NCBI RefSeq assembly: GCF_028583425.1
Contig: NC_072800.1
Coordinates: forward strand, 12,661,001 to 12,725,000
Reading direction: 5' to 3'
Length of the DNA: 64,000 bases
Origin: Eublepharis macularius
Taxonomy: Eukaryota; Chordata; Lepidosauria; Squamata; Eublepharidae
Position 1 is the first letter of the stretch. The number at the start of each line of letters is the position of its first letter. Shown here piece by piece: positions 48,501 through 56,260 of this stretch. Made by a program: the position numbers and the translations under genes. The notes beneath the pieces are model-generated. The model worked only from the letters and a program-made list of their open reading frames with translations, searched no databases and was not told the DNA's origin.

Positions 48501-49909
48501 AACACCCAAAACATGCATGAACATGTTAGTTAGTCCTGCTTGAGATATGCAGAGACTACATTCATAAATTGGGTTGTCTTTTGACCGATATTCCATTATG
48601 TATTCGAGACCTGTGTTTTAAAGTAAAAATACTGTGAAAAAAAATTCGTTTACTAAAATAATGTATAAAGTATTGCTCCCGCTCCATCCACCAACCCATT
48701 TTTTAAGTTTGTCTATGCAGACAGAACAGCAAATTGCTCTAATGAAAAACTAAAACAGATAGCTAGCCTTTTGTAAGTTCCTTCTGTTCACGAGCACAAT
48801 ATATTGGATACAGTTTGGCCTACTTCTCAGGGGCTAAACAGACAAAAGGTTGGGCACAGGCTCTCTGACGGAAACCTAATAGGTGCAATGCAGAGCCTCA
48901 ATTCCGATCAGGGTCACAGTGTGAGAGGAGAGGGGACTTTGACATCTCCACCCCTACAGGTTATGCAACAGAAACTGACCTCCACCCCATGGTTGTTATT
49001 AGCCTGGAAAAGTGAGGGGGGGAGACCACAACCAAAGTAAGAGTGCCTGTCTTTTTCTCCTTCCAGGGATGATAATAGCTTGGTAAGGAGGGGGATCAGT
49101 TTCAACTGGCAAAACCATGTGGGGATGGAAAGGCTAAAACCTTCTTCCCCACCCTGGCACTACTGCACTGATTCAAATCAGCGTAGCCATTTTATTTTTT
49201 TGAAAAAAGGAAGAGTGGCTCAAGGCTGTCCCAAAATCTCATCTAGTTCCTGCCCCTCTTCGGGCTGACTGTGTGGTTCACATGACTAAATGTCCCTCCC
49301 ATACAAAAGAACCTGCTCCACAGCATGTCAGTGATGCGGAACGTTGCCTAGCCTTCTCCCGTCCGTGCTGGTTCTCTTTATAGAGAAACTGTACTTACAA
49401 AGATGCATTCCACCATGAGAGCCCACCTGCAGTTTGAGGCAGTACAGCCCAATTTCCCTCCCCAGGGAGAACGAGGCCTCAGACTTGGCTCATGAGAGAC
49501 TTCCTCAGCATCAAGATATTCCCAAGGATTAGGCTCTGACCCCAATCTACAAAGTTACTTTTACCACAAATGCAAAAAAAAAAATCATTTAAGACCATCT
49601 ATAGCCTATAGCCCTGCAGGGTTGTTGTGGGTTTTCCGGGCTGTATTGCCGTGGTCTTGGCATTGTAGTTCCTGACGTTCGCCAGCAGCTGTGGCTGGCA
49701 TCTTCAGAGGTGTAGCACCAAAAGACAGAGATCTCTCAGTGTCACCCACAACAACCATCAATAAATACATTTAGTTCCCAGAGCACCATATGCTAACCTG
49801 TTCAACTACCAGCCATTAATTCACTCACCAATAGCAGGTTCAGTATCTTTACATGAATTGAGTTGTTCTTCCAAAGTTTTTCCTAAATATTTTTCAGGCT
49901 CAGTTTTAA
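24464..49909 (-). CDS. Unnamed U1/ZFR-like zinc-finger protein gene, last twelve coding exons
   Basis: Twelve minus-strand exons: 49909-49829, 48610-48480, 47111-46998, 44875-44848, 34660-34607, 33613-33553, 30758-30719, 30465-30379, 28809-28705, 27148-27064, 26343-25882 and 24543-24464. Each has AG/GT edges and all eleven junction phases fit, giving 1328 nt (about 441 residues plus stop) without an internal stop. Exons 1-3 give GLEYIMEYRSKDNPIYECSL and a C-x2-C-x11-H-x5-H finger ending HRLTYL, like the U1/matrin/ZFR class that binds RNA or dsRNA. Then come a basic segment (ERKDGRKRIK), acidic Ser/Glu stretches and a long Pro/Ala/Glu-rich tail. Nuclear RNA or chromatin binding is an inference. 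I do not recognise the orthologue. The 5' exons lie right of 49909 and were not found. The gene is in tandem with TEX10, 3' end towards it. Confidence 0.85.
24544..25881. other. Last intron of the zinc-finger gene
   Basis: A scrap at 24855-24895 (GCTATACAGCCCGGAAAATC) is the reverse complement of the repeat at 49617. Otherwise nothing; open frames at 25423-25757 follow a G/A-biased tract. Confidence 0.35.
25882..26343 (-). CDS. Zinc-finger gene, exon I (long low-complexity tail)
   Basis: A 462-bp exon after TTCTCTGTCAG. It starts DFSEWELPVEQSFENTGTNP, has a basic KTSVKRKASETN segment, a Pro/Ala/Gln/Glu-rich stretch, then SESESQVIAKFFSSIRNMDA and DEVAATLQKIAESNPTFS. It ends one base into Gly at GTAATTT. 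The last 40 residues look helical and conserved rather than disordered. Confidence 0.82.
26344..27063. other. Intron between exons I and H2
   Basis: A 30-bp scrap near 26612 (CTGCTACTGGACTCTTTTTG) belongs to the foldback family. Nothing else. Confidence 0.3.
27064..27148 (-). CDS. Zinc-finger gene, exon H2
   Basis: An 85-bp exon after TTTTTTTAAG, encoding NSNEGQPYGYMGGQSEQRTS and then AGAAGRDM plus one base, followed by GTAAGAG. It is Gly/Gln/Tyr-rich. Phase joins H and I. Confidence 0.75.
27149..28134. other. Intron between exons H2 and H, left part
   Basis: Nothing recognised. Confidence 0.3.
28135..28440 (+). repeat. Purine-rich (G/A) tract in the intron between exons H2 and H
   Basis: About 300 bp of the plus strand is dominated by G and A (for example GGGAAGGGAAGGAGGGAAAG at about 28280). 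The complementary gene strand is correspondingly pyrimidine-rich. Confidence 0.75.
28705..28809 (-). CDS. Zinc-finger gene, exon H
   Basis: A 105-bp phase 0-0 exon after CTTTCCAG, encoding KSFEIVDEEDAAFVLRVTQK then LTTALVTYRYKPKKK. The donor is GTAATTC; reading through would add four residues and stop. Confidence 0.8.
29378..30245 (+). mobile_element. hAT-type non-autonomous element, 868 bp
   Basis: Ends TAGACATGGGCATGAATC and GTTTCGTGCCCATCTCTA, with an exact 8-bp TSD GTATCAAG at 29370-29377 and 30246-30253. A subterminal hairpin (TCATGGAA 30158-30165, TTCCATGA 30173-30180) lies near the right end as in the two larger members. It sits in the intron between exons H and G2, its TSD about 125 bp from exon G2. 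Confidence 0.88.
30379..30465 (-). CDS. Zinc-finger gene, exon G2
   Basis: An 87-bp phase 0-0 exon after TTTTATAG, encoding SAMQQQNAELLEVSDSEELS then SNEDLLKYL, followed by donor GTATGTGG. It is an acidic, Ser-rich segment. Confidence 0.8.
30719..30758 (-). CDS. Zinc-finger gene, exon G1
   Basis: A 40-bp exon between CCATAAG and GTAATTA. Its first base completes Lys, then CDSNKSEDKEAEQ, ending in phase 0. The donor has the weaker GTAATT form, also used by exons H and I. Confidence 0.72.
30759..31947. other. Intron between exons G1 and F, left part
   Basis: Frames at 31405-31617 partly resemble a degenerate interspersed repeat (GGATCCTGCTGATAAGAACA); nothing firm. Confidence 0.3.
31948..32152 (+). 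mobile_element. Foldback retroposon-like element with 13-bp TSD
   Basis: Two arms pair around a centre at 32033/32034: the left arm starts AAAAAGAGTCCAGTAGCAC (31950) and the right arm ends GTGCTACTGGACTCTTTTT (to about 32117), followed by an unpaired tail CTACTACAGACTAACACGGC. It is flanked by CTTGATTGTTCTG at 31935-31947 and 32153-32165. The family recurs at 54000 and 55957. Confidence 0.85.
32182..32755. mobile_element. 574-bp element with 44-bp inverted repeats and 15-bp TSD
   Basis: Flanked by AGTCTGTGTAAATCA at 32167-32181 and 32756-32770. Arms at 32183-32226 and 32681-32724 are inverted 44-mers with one mismatch, beginning CAACACGAAC. The left arm is at the very end; the right arm is 31 bp inside. 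A minus-strand AATAAA lies next to the right arm. No coding seen. Class uncertain. Confidence 0.8.
32771..33552. other. Intron between exons G1 and F, right part
   Basis: 33360-33515 contains a diverged foldback-family copy (AGAAGTCCAGAGGCAACTTA and AAGTGCCACTGGACTTCTGT). The rest shows nothing recognisable. Confidence 0.45.
33553..33613 (-). CDS. Zinc-finger gene, exon F
   Basis: A 61-bp exon after TTTTGTAG, encoding DDAGGGKKKDPKSTAESTKD and leaving two bases (AA) before a GTAGGT donor. Reading through would hit an immediate stop; the split Lys codon with exon G1 favours splicing here. Confidence 0.75.
33614..34606. other. Intron between exons F and E
   Basis: AT-rich, nothing recognised. 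Confidence 0.3.
34607..34660 (-). CDS. Zinc-finger gene, exon E
   Basis: A 54-bp exon between TTTTACAG and GTGAGTGG, encoding DDIYSVQFKDSLITWFAE. It is separated from exon D by about 10 kb packed with DIRS and L1 debris. Confidence 0.8.
35165..35310 (+). mobile_element. Partial tRNA-derived SINE
   Basis: Matches the SINE body (GAGAGACCTGGGTTTTGAATC; GCCATGGAAGCTAGCTGGAT; CTCAGCCTAAGCTACCTCAC) but lacks a clear head and tail. Confidence 0.65.
35870..36539. other. Intron between exons E and D, near its 3' end
   Basis: Between DIRS terminal sequence and the L1 fragment nothing is recognised. Confidence 0.3.
36540..36968 (-). mobile_element. L1 3' fragment
   Basis: The minus frame 36963-36694 has RPPTLETWFSKVWNHFILEK and FIEKWLPFLDYIEKN, the C-terminal segment of L1 ORF2 in reptile-type L1s; A-rich sequence follows on the minus strand. 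5'-truncated. Confidence 0.75.
38072..38127 (+). repeat. (ATTC)n microsatellite
   Basis: About fourteen uninterrupted CATT units. Confidence 0.97.
38803..39225 (-). mobile_element. DIRS RNase H-region remnant
   Basis: The frame contains NVYTEDNSEVDWLSQRVMNQ and TEWMLSREIPQLV, the DIRS RNase H/linker signature (TDNxxxVxWLSR). It is cut on the right by an L1 fragment at about 39230. Confidence 0.75.
39230..40310 (-). mobile_element. L1 ORF2 C-terminal fragment
   Basis: Frames 40151-39891 (NLYKMFYRWYVTPEN) and 39764-39552 (FKPEMLLLNIMPEEINRQSR) are colinear with the L1 remnant at 52377-51662. A poly-T run at 39226-39235 is the A-tail of the minus-strand element. Inserted in DIRS sequence. Confidence 0.85.
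40315..41050 (-). mobile_element. DIRS reverse transcriptase and upstream remnant
   Basis: The minus strand of 40325-40415 reads RLKFVMTAIQKVDCLASIDL SEA, the first catalytic block of a DIRS polymerase (the aspartate after SI is present). Right of it the frames are broken. Confidence 0.65.
42060..42490 (+). repeat. Three tandem copies of a ~150-bp unit
   Basis: CTCTGAGGCCTGG recurs near 42148, 42298 and 42448, and CTTTCACTGGCCTGTTGAGAGG occurs twice with the same spacing. It lies inside the DIRS region; in other DIRS elements internal repeats occur, but origin is not certain. Confidence 0.8.
43010..43060 (-). repeat. 7SL RNA-like fragment
   Basis: On the minus strand from 43060: GCCAGGCGTGACGGCGTGTG, then CCTGTAATCCCAGTACTCAA and GGAGGCCGAGGCC. 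This follows the 5' Alu domain of 7SL RNA from its first nucleotide. It ends after about 50 nt, so it is a fragment, not a functional 7SL gene. Confidence 0.6.
43443..43680 (-). mobile_element. CR1 LINE 3' end
   Basis: The plus strand reads AATCATAGAATCATAGGGTTG, then GGAAGGAACC and GTCATCTAGTCCAACACCCC: the reverse complement of the CR1 3' end with its terminal ATTCTATGATT repeat at 43443. It interrupts DIRS recombinase sequence. Confidence 0.92.
43690..44552 (-). mobile_element. DIRS tyrosine recombinase remnant
   Basis: Minus-strand frames include DILEYMLFLQKQGLSVFSMK and HLAVISAFHERVNGKTVFSY, then LPLVLSQLLLPPF, VAVTLARWVGEVTALWADP and, in the continuation below 43981, SSQTLSRWIVSAIKL and IRAHSARAQASSAAS. 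This layout is that of DIRS recombinases. The usual HSTRA-like box reads HSARA and the ARR-type Arg box reads ARW; a CR1 fragment cuts the C-terminus at about 43680. Not functional. Confidence 0.85.
44848..44875 (-). CDS. Zinc-finger gene, 28-nt micro-exon D
   Basis: After a T-rich tract ending CTTTAG, 28 nt encode STMDIPILK plus one base, followed by donor GTAAGTTGG. Its phases (0 in, 1 out) join exon C to exon E exactly. Small size lowers confidence, but edges and phase agree. Confidence 0.7.
44876..46070. other. Intron between exons D and C, right part
   Basis: No gene or repeat recognised. Confidence 0.3.
46071..46352 (+). mobile_element. tRNA-derived SINE of a second family
   Basis: B-box-like GAGTTCGATCC near 46113, then CCTTCCGAGGTCGGTAAAAC, GGGGAAGGCAATGGCAAACC and the tail ACTACCTTTACCTTTACA. 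Different body from the other SINEs here. Confidence 0.8.
46584..46671. mobile_element. 88-bp palindromic MITE
   Basis: Starts CAGTGCGATCCTAACCAGAG and ends CTACTTAGGATTGCACTG; nearly the whole length folds on itself. Flanked by TTA at 46581-46583 and 46672-46674, fitting a 3-bp TSD as in PIF/Harbinger-type elements (family inferred). Confidence 0.85.
46998..47111 (-). CDS. Zinc-finger gene, exon C
   Basis: A 114-bp phase 0-0 exon after acceptor TTTCCCAG, encoding RKHHPELADVKGRGTILNRR and then LKELAALVERKDGRKRIK. It is a basic helical extension directly after the finger. Confidence 0.88.
47178..47430 (+). mobile_element. tRNA-derived SINE
   Basis: Head GAGAGCCAGTTTGGTGTAGT with A box, B box GGGTTTGATTC, tail GGGCGGTATATACATCTATT followed by an ATT repeat. 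It begins about 67 bp upstream of exon C in transcript sense. Confidence 0.9.
47540..47740 (-). mobile_element. SINE-like repeat with minus-strand tRNA-like end
   Basis: GGGGATTGAACCACGGACCT near 47673 is a reverse-complemented B box, and CTTTATACTGAACCACTCAA resembles a common reptile SINE body. Confidence 0.55.
47741..48479. other. Intron between exons C and B
   Basis: A 16-bp A-run at about 48144; nothing else. Confidence 0.3.
48480..48610 (-). CDS. Zinc-finger gene, exon B (C2H2 U1-like finger)
   Basis: This 131-bp exon follows acceptor AACACAG and starts GLEYIMEYRSKD. The finger is Cys-x2-Cys (YECSLC), eleven residues, His, five residues, His (MHVLGVKHRLTYL). It ends in phase 0 at GTAAGTATG. 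The GLEY lead-in and HRLxYL tail resemble fingers of ZFR-type proteins. Confidence 0.88.
48611..49616. other. Intron between exons B and A
   Basis: No gene or other repeat recognised. Confidence 0.3.
49617..49760 (+). repeat. Interspersed repeat (TTCCGGGCTGTATTGCCGTG family)
   Basis: Reads TGTTGTGGGTTTTCCGGGCT, then CAGCAGCTGTGGCTGGCATC and TTCAGAGGTGTAGCACC. A truncated inverted copy lies at 24855. I recognise it as a common reptile repeat but cannot name it. Confidence 0.65.
49829..49909 (-). CDS. Zinc-finger gene, exon A
   Basis: This 81-bp exon follows acceptor TTTTACAG and encodes KTEPEKYLGKTLEEQLNSCK then DTEPAI, ending one base into Gly at GTGAGTG. It starts with two bases completing a codon from an upstream exon that I could not locate. 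Confidence 0.8.
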
Positions 49910-50239
49910 CTGTAAAAGAAGCATTTTTATGCATGTTAAACATGTATGCATTTAATATAGACATTCTGTATGCTCCGGTCTCCAGAGACAAAGAGAGCCA
50001 CTCATTAAAAATGCCCACGCAGCTGTGCCAACTTGGCAGAATGAAAAACTTGGCATCCTTCATCCCTCCAGAACTTCCCGAGAACTGGCTGAGAATCCAG
50101 TGTTCAACCTTTTCATCTTTTTGATGGAATGCCACTGTTTGCCAATACGTTTCCAAGCCCTATTTATTTATTTATTAACATTATTTATAGTCCGCCTTTC
50201 TCACTGAGACTCAAGGCAGATTGTACAATATAATAATAA

Positions 50240-50450
50240 CATAACACCCAGAGTGGTTTACAAAGTATGTCATTATTATCCCCACAACAACAAACACCCT
50301 GTGCGGTGGGTGGGGATGAGAGAGCTCTGAGAGAGCTGTGACTGACCCAAGGGTCACCCAGCTGGCTTCAAGCGGAGGAGTGAGGAATCAAACCCGGCTC
50401 TCCAGATTAGAGTCCCAGCTCTCTTAACCACTACACCAAACTGGCTCTCT
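50240..50450 (-). mobile_element. tRNA-derived SINE, minus strand
   Basis: Reverse complement of the 47178 type: ends CACTACACCAAACTGGCTCTCT, has AATCAAACCCGGCTCTCC (B box). LINE-tail-like sequence (TTTATAGTCCGCCTTTCTCA) adjoins on the left at 50165-50235. Confidence 0.88.
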
Positions 50451-50867
50451 AACTCAACATAATCAACGGCTGGGACATTCAATAAACAATACAATAGGGA
50501 ATGGGTTGCAGAAATTTGAAAACAAACAGAAATCCAATACAGAGCTGAAAAAATATATTAGCAATTTGACATATTAAATTATGTGGAAACTTCCCAGTAG
50601 CAGTCCATGGCCTGTGGTACCTAAAGAAGTGCCTTGTCCCGTACATTTCTATTTATTAAAACAATCAGACCCTGCCTTTTCCCCAAGCGCTCAAGATAAC
50701 TTACGAAATGCATCACTAGGTTGCCAAAACAGAACAGAACATTGTTTCAATACTTCTCCTCTAAGGCTGGTTGGGATGTATAACATTGTTTTTGTACCAG
50801 TTGCCATCTTCCCCTTTTTTCAAGATCAGCTTCTGGTATATTTTCTCCCTCTTTTTCTACTTCCGCT
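50451..50867. other. Upstream intron, nothing recognised
   Basis: Lies between the SINE and the truncated Gypsy element. A 96-codon plus frame at 50581-50871 matches nothing I know. Confidence 0.3.
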
Positions 50868-51640
50868 TTAACTTTTCCCCCCATTCGGAGAGGTCAGGTG
50901 TTTGAGGTGTTTTTGCTTTGCGCTCGGCTGCGGGTAGTTACTGCCCCCCCCCAGTTGAGTGGACGAAAACATGGTGTCGATCACCTCCTCCCTTTTGCTT
51001 TCATGTTGAGGCATGCGTGAGAGAGCGTCTGCTAGGAAATTTGTTTTGCCGGGGTGGTGTTTCAACGTAAAGTTGAATTTGGAGAGGAACGCCCACTGCA
51101 GTTGCTCAGCACTTAGTCTGCGGGGGCTGCGCAAATCTCCTAAGTTTTTGTGATTAGTCCATACTTCGAAGGCACTTTCGCTCCTCCTAGCCAGTGCCTC
51201 CATGTAGACAACGCGAATTTAATAGCTCCCGCCTCTTTATTCCAGACCACCCAATGGCGTTCAGTTTCACAGAATTTTTTGGACACAAAAGCACAGGAAT
51301 GGAGCTTTCCTGCGTCATCTGCTTCTAACAAGACTCCTCCCATGGCTACATCACTAGCGTCCACTTGCGCAATGAACTTACAGTTCTCACCTGGGTGCTG
51401 TAGAGCTGGTTCAGAGGTGAACGCTTTTGTCAACAGGTCAAATGACTCCTGGCGTTCTTGAGAACAATTTAATTTTGCACTTGCTTTTGCCCCTTGTGGC
51501 CCTTTCCCTCTGGTTTTGAGTAAGTCAGTTAATGGTAGGGATATATGGGTGAATTTTTTTTATAAAGGGGCGGTAGAAGTTTGCGAATCCCAGGAAGGAT
51601 TGCAACGGTCTCCTGGTTTTGGGGGGGAGGGTGTCCCACC
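50868..51640 (-). mobile_element. Gypsy RNase H remnant
   Basis: Contains AQVDASDVAMGGVLLE, CAFVSKKFCETERHW and, after a frame change, VWTNHKNLGDLRSPRRLSAE and FTLKHHPGKTNFLADALSRM, the Gypsy RNase H order. The last expected RT/RNase H junction (sequence reading [18 protein letters not shown]) lies at its right end. Confidence 0.92.
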
Positions 51641-52377
51641 CCAATACTGCTTGGATTTTCTTTTCTTTTTTCTTTTTTTAAAATTATATTTTATTATTTT
51701 CCACATAGAAAGTAAAAAAGGGGAAAGAAGTAGGTAGGGGAGTAGAGAAGAAAACAAAGAAATTTTAGAGTTCATTATGCTTGCATTATATCTATATTCT
51801 AGTTCTCCGGGTCATATGTTTCATCCTAATAGAACTTTAACTGTGAATTCTAACATTACATACAGTACTGCCTTATTATTAGATTTTAGTCTCTATATTT
51901 ATTCTTAATCCAGCTGTAGAAAGGATTCCAAGGCACGGAGAAGTCTTCCATTTGTCCTTTCATTAAAGAAGTTAATTTGTCCATCTCTGCAGTTTCCATT
52001 ATCTTCACTATTAGTTCCTCTTGTTGCAGTATTGTTTGTCGTTTCCAGTTTAACGCCAATAAAATTCTGGCAGCAGTTACTGCATGAATTATGAGGTGCT
52101 TCTGTTCTTTGCTCATATCTGGCATACAATTTAGCAAAAATGTCTCTGGTTTGAAGGGAATTGCGTCTTTAAGATGGTTTGTATTACAGTATGTACCATT
52201 ATCCAAAATCTATGCACCTCCTTACAGGACCACCACATATGAAAAAATGTCCCTGTATGTTTCCCACATTTCCATCACTTATTTGACACATTTTTATACA
52301 TTTTAGCCAGCCTATCCGGTGTTAGATAACATCTGTAAAACATCTTAAATACGTTTTCTTTGAATGTAACAGATTGG

Positions 52378-55300
52378 CAGCCCAATCCTAAGAAGGGCAC
52401 GGAAAGTGAACAGCAACCGAACTAAGGCTTGCGAGGGCGCATCTAGCCCGTACGCCTGCATAAGTGGCCTTCCGCCCGCGCTGGGACGCGGCGCTGGCCC
52501 GCCGGCGGGCCAGCACCGGTGCAAGCCACAGGCGCCCGGGCGGCGGCGCAGGAGTGGCGTAGAGCCCTACGCCGACGCAGGGGGGGGCGGGGAGCAAGGC
52601 GGGGTCGGAGTTAGTCCGCTCCCTAAGCTCCTCCAGAAGCGGGAACGCCCACAGCGGCGCAAAAAAGCTACGCCACGGAAAAAGAAGGCGTAGCCCATAG
52701 GCGTCCATGGAACGGCGAAAAATCAGCCCCCTCTCTGAGCGCCCCGCCCCGCCCCTATGGCCCGAAGGAGCATAGGATGAGAACTATCCCGGGGACCAAT
52801 CAGCGTGCGCGCCCGGCGTGGACGAGCCCCCCTCTCTGCACCCAATCACCTGCGACCGCGCCCTACAAAACATCCGGCCAGCACCGCCCAAACCCCCAGG
52901 TAAGTGAGCACTCGGCCGGAGGCTCTGCCCGTCTGCTGAGTGGCATTGCCCCTTTGAAAACCGAAACGGTCTGAGGGCATTCACATTGGCAGGCGCAGAA
53001 TGCACTCGGAGGACTTTGCGAAAAACTGGGGGAACTTCGCATAAAGGGGAAGAGGTGCAAATGTCTGCCTAACTCTCTTTCTACCGTGATAGAAAGAATG
53101 ACTCCACAGCTAACTGATGCATGCTAGTTGCTTCTAACTAAGCACAAACAAACTAACCCTTCCGTGGCAGAAGGGAATGACACTTTGCAAATTAACCGCA
53201 TGCTCTCCCGTTTCCTTGCAGGTGCCCTGACTCTGGCGCTCCCACCTGGTGATGACCGACGGAGCGCTGACAGGTAAGGTGGGGGGGCATTCCGCAGATT
53301 AGTGCAAACCGCCCATTCACCTGAACCCACCCGCTCACTTGCCGCTTTGGGTGAGGCCCAGCAGGGGTGGGGGGCAACCATGGCCGCCCCTGGCTGCCTC
53401 AGAGGCAGGCGCCTCGAAAACCACATGTGGCCAGGTGTTTGTTGTGACCAGCTCATTCCCTCCCATAAAGGTAAAGGCTTCCCAAAGCTGAGTGCATCCT
53501 CGCCAGACCGTCAGGCATCAGCTGCTGCCCTCGACCATGTGCAACCCCCCCCCCGATGGCGGAGTGTGGGGCTTGCCTTGCCAGTGGAACGAGGCAGAGC
53601 CCACACGTGTCTTTTTCCCCCACAGGCACGTCCAGGGCATGGCTGCTCCCCCGCGCCCCGCCCTCCCCAAACATCTCTGACGGACGGTTGGCTGCAGCCC
53701 AGGAAGCACCGTCGCGCCGCGGCCTCCCTCGCCAGCCTAAACGCAAGCCCGCTCTTTCCAGTGCAATAAAACGAGATGTACAACAACTGTCTTCTGTGTC
53801 TGCGAGTCTGACTTCCTCCTCCGCCCCTCCCCCAACACTCCCGTCACATCTCCCCACCTGCACATTGCCACAAATGTATCCGACACACCCCGTCTTGCCT
53901 CCCCGCCCCCTCCCTCCCCTCACAGTAACACCCCCTCCCTCCCTCCTCCTCCCCCCCCTCCTCTGTATTTGACCAGTGTCTGTACCACCCATCTGCCGAA
54001 GAGAACTTGATTCTCAGAAGCCTATGCCACAATAAAATTGGATAGTTTTAAAGGTGCTACGGGACCCTTTTTGAATTCGCTACCACAGGCTAACACGGCT
54101 AACCCCCCTGTATCTATGGCCAGGTAGAGGGTTGGGGCGGGGCATGCGAGCGGGGAGGGGGATCAATCCCCGGTGGGGAGAGTAGCTGGCACCCGATAAG
54201 CCAGGGAGAGGGTGGTGCGAGCTGCCGCTGCAAGGGGGTGGGAGATGGCAGGGGAAATGGTCCGCTCGCGGGAACCCTAGCCCCCACCAATGGAGAATCC
54301 AGGGTGGTGGCAGGCGGATGCCATATCCCGGGCAGGAGGTCTCGCGCGCTTGGGGAAGGTCGCCCCCATCGCAGCCGCAGCCCCAGCAACACAGTCCCAT
54401 GAGCGGCCGCCTCCCAGAGTGGGTCCAGCCCCTCGGGCGTCTGCAGCAGCCCCATTGGTCATTCCAACACCTTCCACCCCAGGGCGTCCTGCCTCGCATC
54501 CAATCCTGTGGAGCAGTTGCCAGCCTCCCACGCCAACAGGCCATGGTTGTTGGGAAGGGTGGGGTGTGCCTCTCAAGTCCGTGCCGAAGCCCTGCTCGGG
54601 CAGCTCGTCGCCATCCTCGACCCTCCGGCCCCACCCGCTGCAGCAGCTCCACCCGCCCCAGAGGCACCCCTCCCTCGGGCCCAGTTGCGTGCGAGAGGCC
54701 GGGCCCGTGGACGGCCAAGGGGGTCCGGCCACCGGCCTCACCGGTGACCGCCGCTGCCGCCTTGGGGGTGGGGTGTTTTGCTGCACAGGCGGCTCTCCTA
54801 CACGCCTCCCCTTCCTCACGTCTGCTGGGGGAGGTGGGATGATATAATAATAAAGGCTGATTTCTGTGCAATGGGTGTCTGTGTTCTTTGCCTTGGGATG
54901 GGGACGAGGGGGCAGGCCCGCTGTGTCTGCCTCTTGGTGGCGGCCTCAGGCCAGCCCTCCCCTTCGGCGCCACTTGGGGGCTGTCCCCTGCTGCCAGAGA
55001 CTGGCTGCTGCCCTGGATTCCTCATGGCAGGGCGCCTGCCAGTCCCATGCCAACCTCTCTGGACGCGGCCGCCACGGACTTGGTGCTACATTGGGCAAAC
55101 GGGGGAAAGGCTTCTCAGACTACGCCCACCCCTCTCCTTCCCGACTGCGAGCCCCGCCCGACACACGAGCCGAGGCAGTCTGCCAGCATGGGCGCGGTTT
55201 GCCTGCTGCTCTGGGGCCTGGCCGGGATCGCGTGCTGCCCATAGGCTGCGCCTTTCCTGGCCCCTCCCCCTGACGCTTGTCAGGAACAGCGCCCTTTGGC

Positions 55301-55485
55301 TGCGCCTGGCGGCGGCCGTGGATCAGACCCGCCCACAACACTTTCTGGTTCTCCAAAATTGCATCTCTGCGCCGCTGCGGGCGCCGCTGCGGCCACACTT
55401 TGCTGGCACAGGATCCGGCCCGGCGCCGCCGCCACACCACCAGTGCAGCCGCGTCGGCGTTGGGGCCGGCCATAGGATTGCACTG
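52378..55485 (+). mobile_element. GC-rich 3.1-kb TIR-bounded segment of unknown type
   Basis: Starts CAGCCCAATCCTAAGAAGG and ends CATAGGATTGCACTG, giving inverted ends CAGYSCAATCCTA like the MITE at 46584. It lies between L1 ORF2 C-terminal pieces that are colinear once it is removed. Base composition is far more GC- and CpG-rich than the L1. The plus strand carries promoter-like, splice-like and poly(A)-like motifs (see findings). Right flank is TTA; left flank is TGG, so a TSD is not proven. No transposase recognised. A foldback repeat copy lies at about 53930-54118. Confidence 0.6.
53930..54118 (+). repeat. Foldback-family repeat copy
   Basis: CTCCTCTGTATTTGACCAGT, GAAGAGAACTTGATTCTCAG, GGTGCTACGGGACCCTTTTT and CTAACACGGCTAACCCCCCT match the family at 31948 and 55957, diverged. 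Confidence 0.8.
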
Positions 55486-55956
55486 TTAGTTATTTTAACA
55501 TTCACTTTCCATATATTATTCCATTGTACTGAATTTATATTATCTCCTAGATTCTGTGCCCATAAAGTTTTACACGTTTCCACCCCCCTCATTCAGTTTC
55601 ATTTGCATTAAAAATAAATACATTTTCTAAATCAGTTTTTCTTCTGAGTCACATAACAGTTTTTCAAAGTCTTTTTGTTCTGGACAGAAACCTCCCATTT
55701 TCTTATCTTTATTATATCTAGATTCGATCTGTGCTCTTGACCACCAATCTAAATTAATACCTTGATTTTGTAATTCCTCTTTCGTTTTTAATACTCCTTT
55801 ATCATTTCACAGTTCTTTATATCTGATAACCTTATCTGTGGAAAATACATTTGGCTGTGTAAATGCTTCTAATGGGGAAACCCACTGTGGGATTTTCCCA
55901 TATATTTGCGGTACAACTCTTTCCCATGTTGTTATAAGAGACTTTCTTATCAAATC

Positions 55957-56260
55957 CAGAGGAGTTAGCCGTGTTAGTCTGTAGTAGCAAAATCAAAAAG
56001 AGTCCAGTAGCACCTTTAAGACTAACCAATTTTATTGTAGCATAAGATTTCAAGAATCAAGTTCTCTTCGTCAGATGCATGATCCAAACTGGTCAAATAC
56101 AGAAGAGGAGGGGAGATAGGGGAGAGAAGGAGACAGGAGATGTTTACATTTACTAGCAAAGGAATGTTTTGGTTGCCTCCCCGCTAATTGCATCCTGTCC
56201 CCTTCTGATATATGTTCAAAGTAATTTTGCTTAGCAAATTCAATATTCTGTGCAATCTCT
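55957..56260 (-). repeat. Foldback-family repeat copy in L1
   Basis: Plus strand CCAGAGGAGTTAGCCGTGTT, GTCTGTAGTAGCAAAATCAA and CTTCGTCAGATGCATGATCC, then a GA-rich tail extending to about 56260. It occupies the place where L1 reverse transcriptase should be. Confidence 0.8.

Noticed and set aside
50581..50871. Small plus-strand gene of 96 codons
   Set aside because: No splice context, no family match, and it runs into the truncated Gypsy end.
52777..53972. A spliced protein from the exon-like signals in the GC-rich segment
   Set aside because: Joining the intervals stops at once in the frame of the first open segment, and the longest alternative runs through the poly(A) signal without a stop.
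54080..54973. 297-codon minus frame and large overlapping plus frames
   Set aside because: Very GC-rich with few stops in any frame; Pro/Arg/Gly-rich without recognisable domain.
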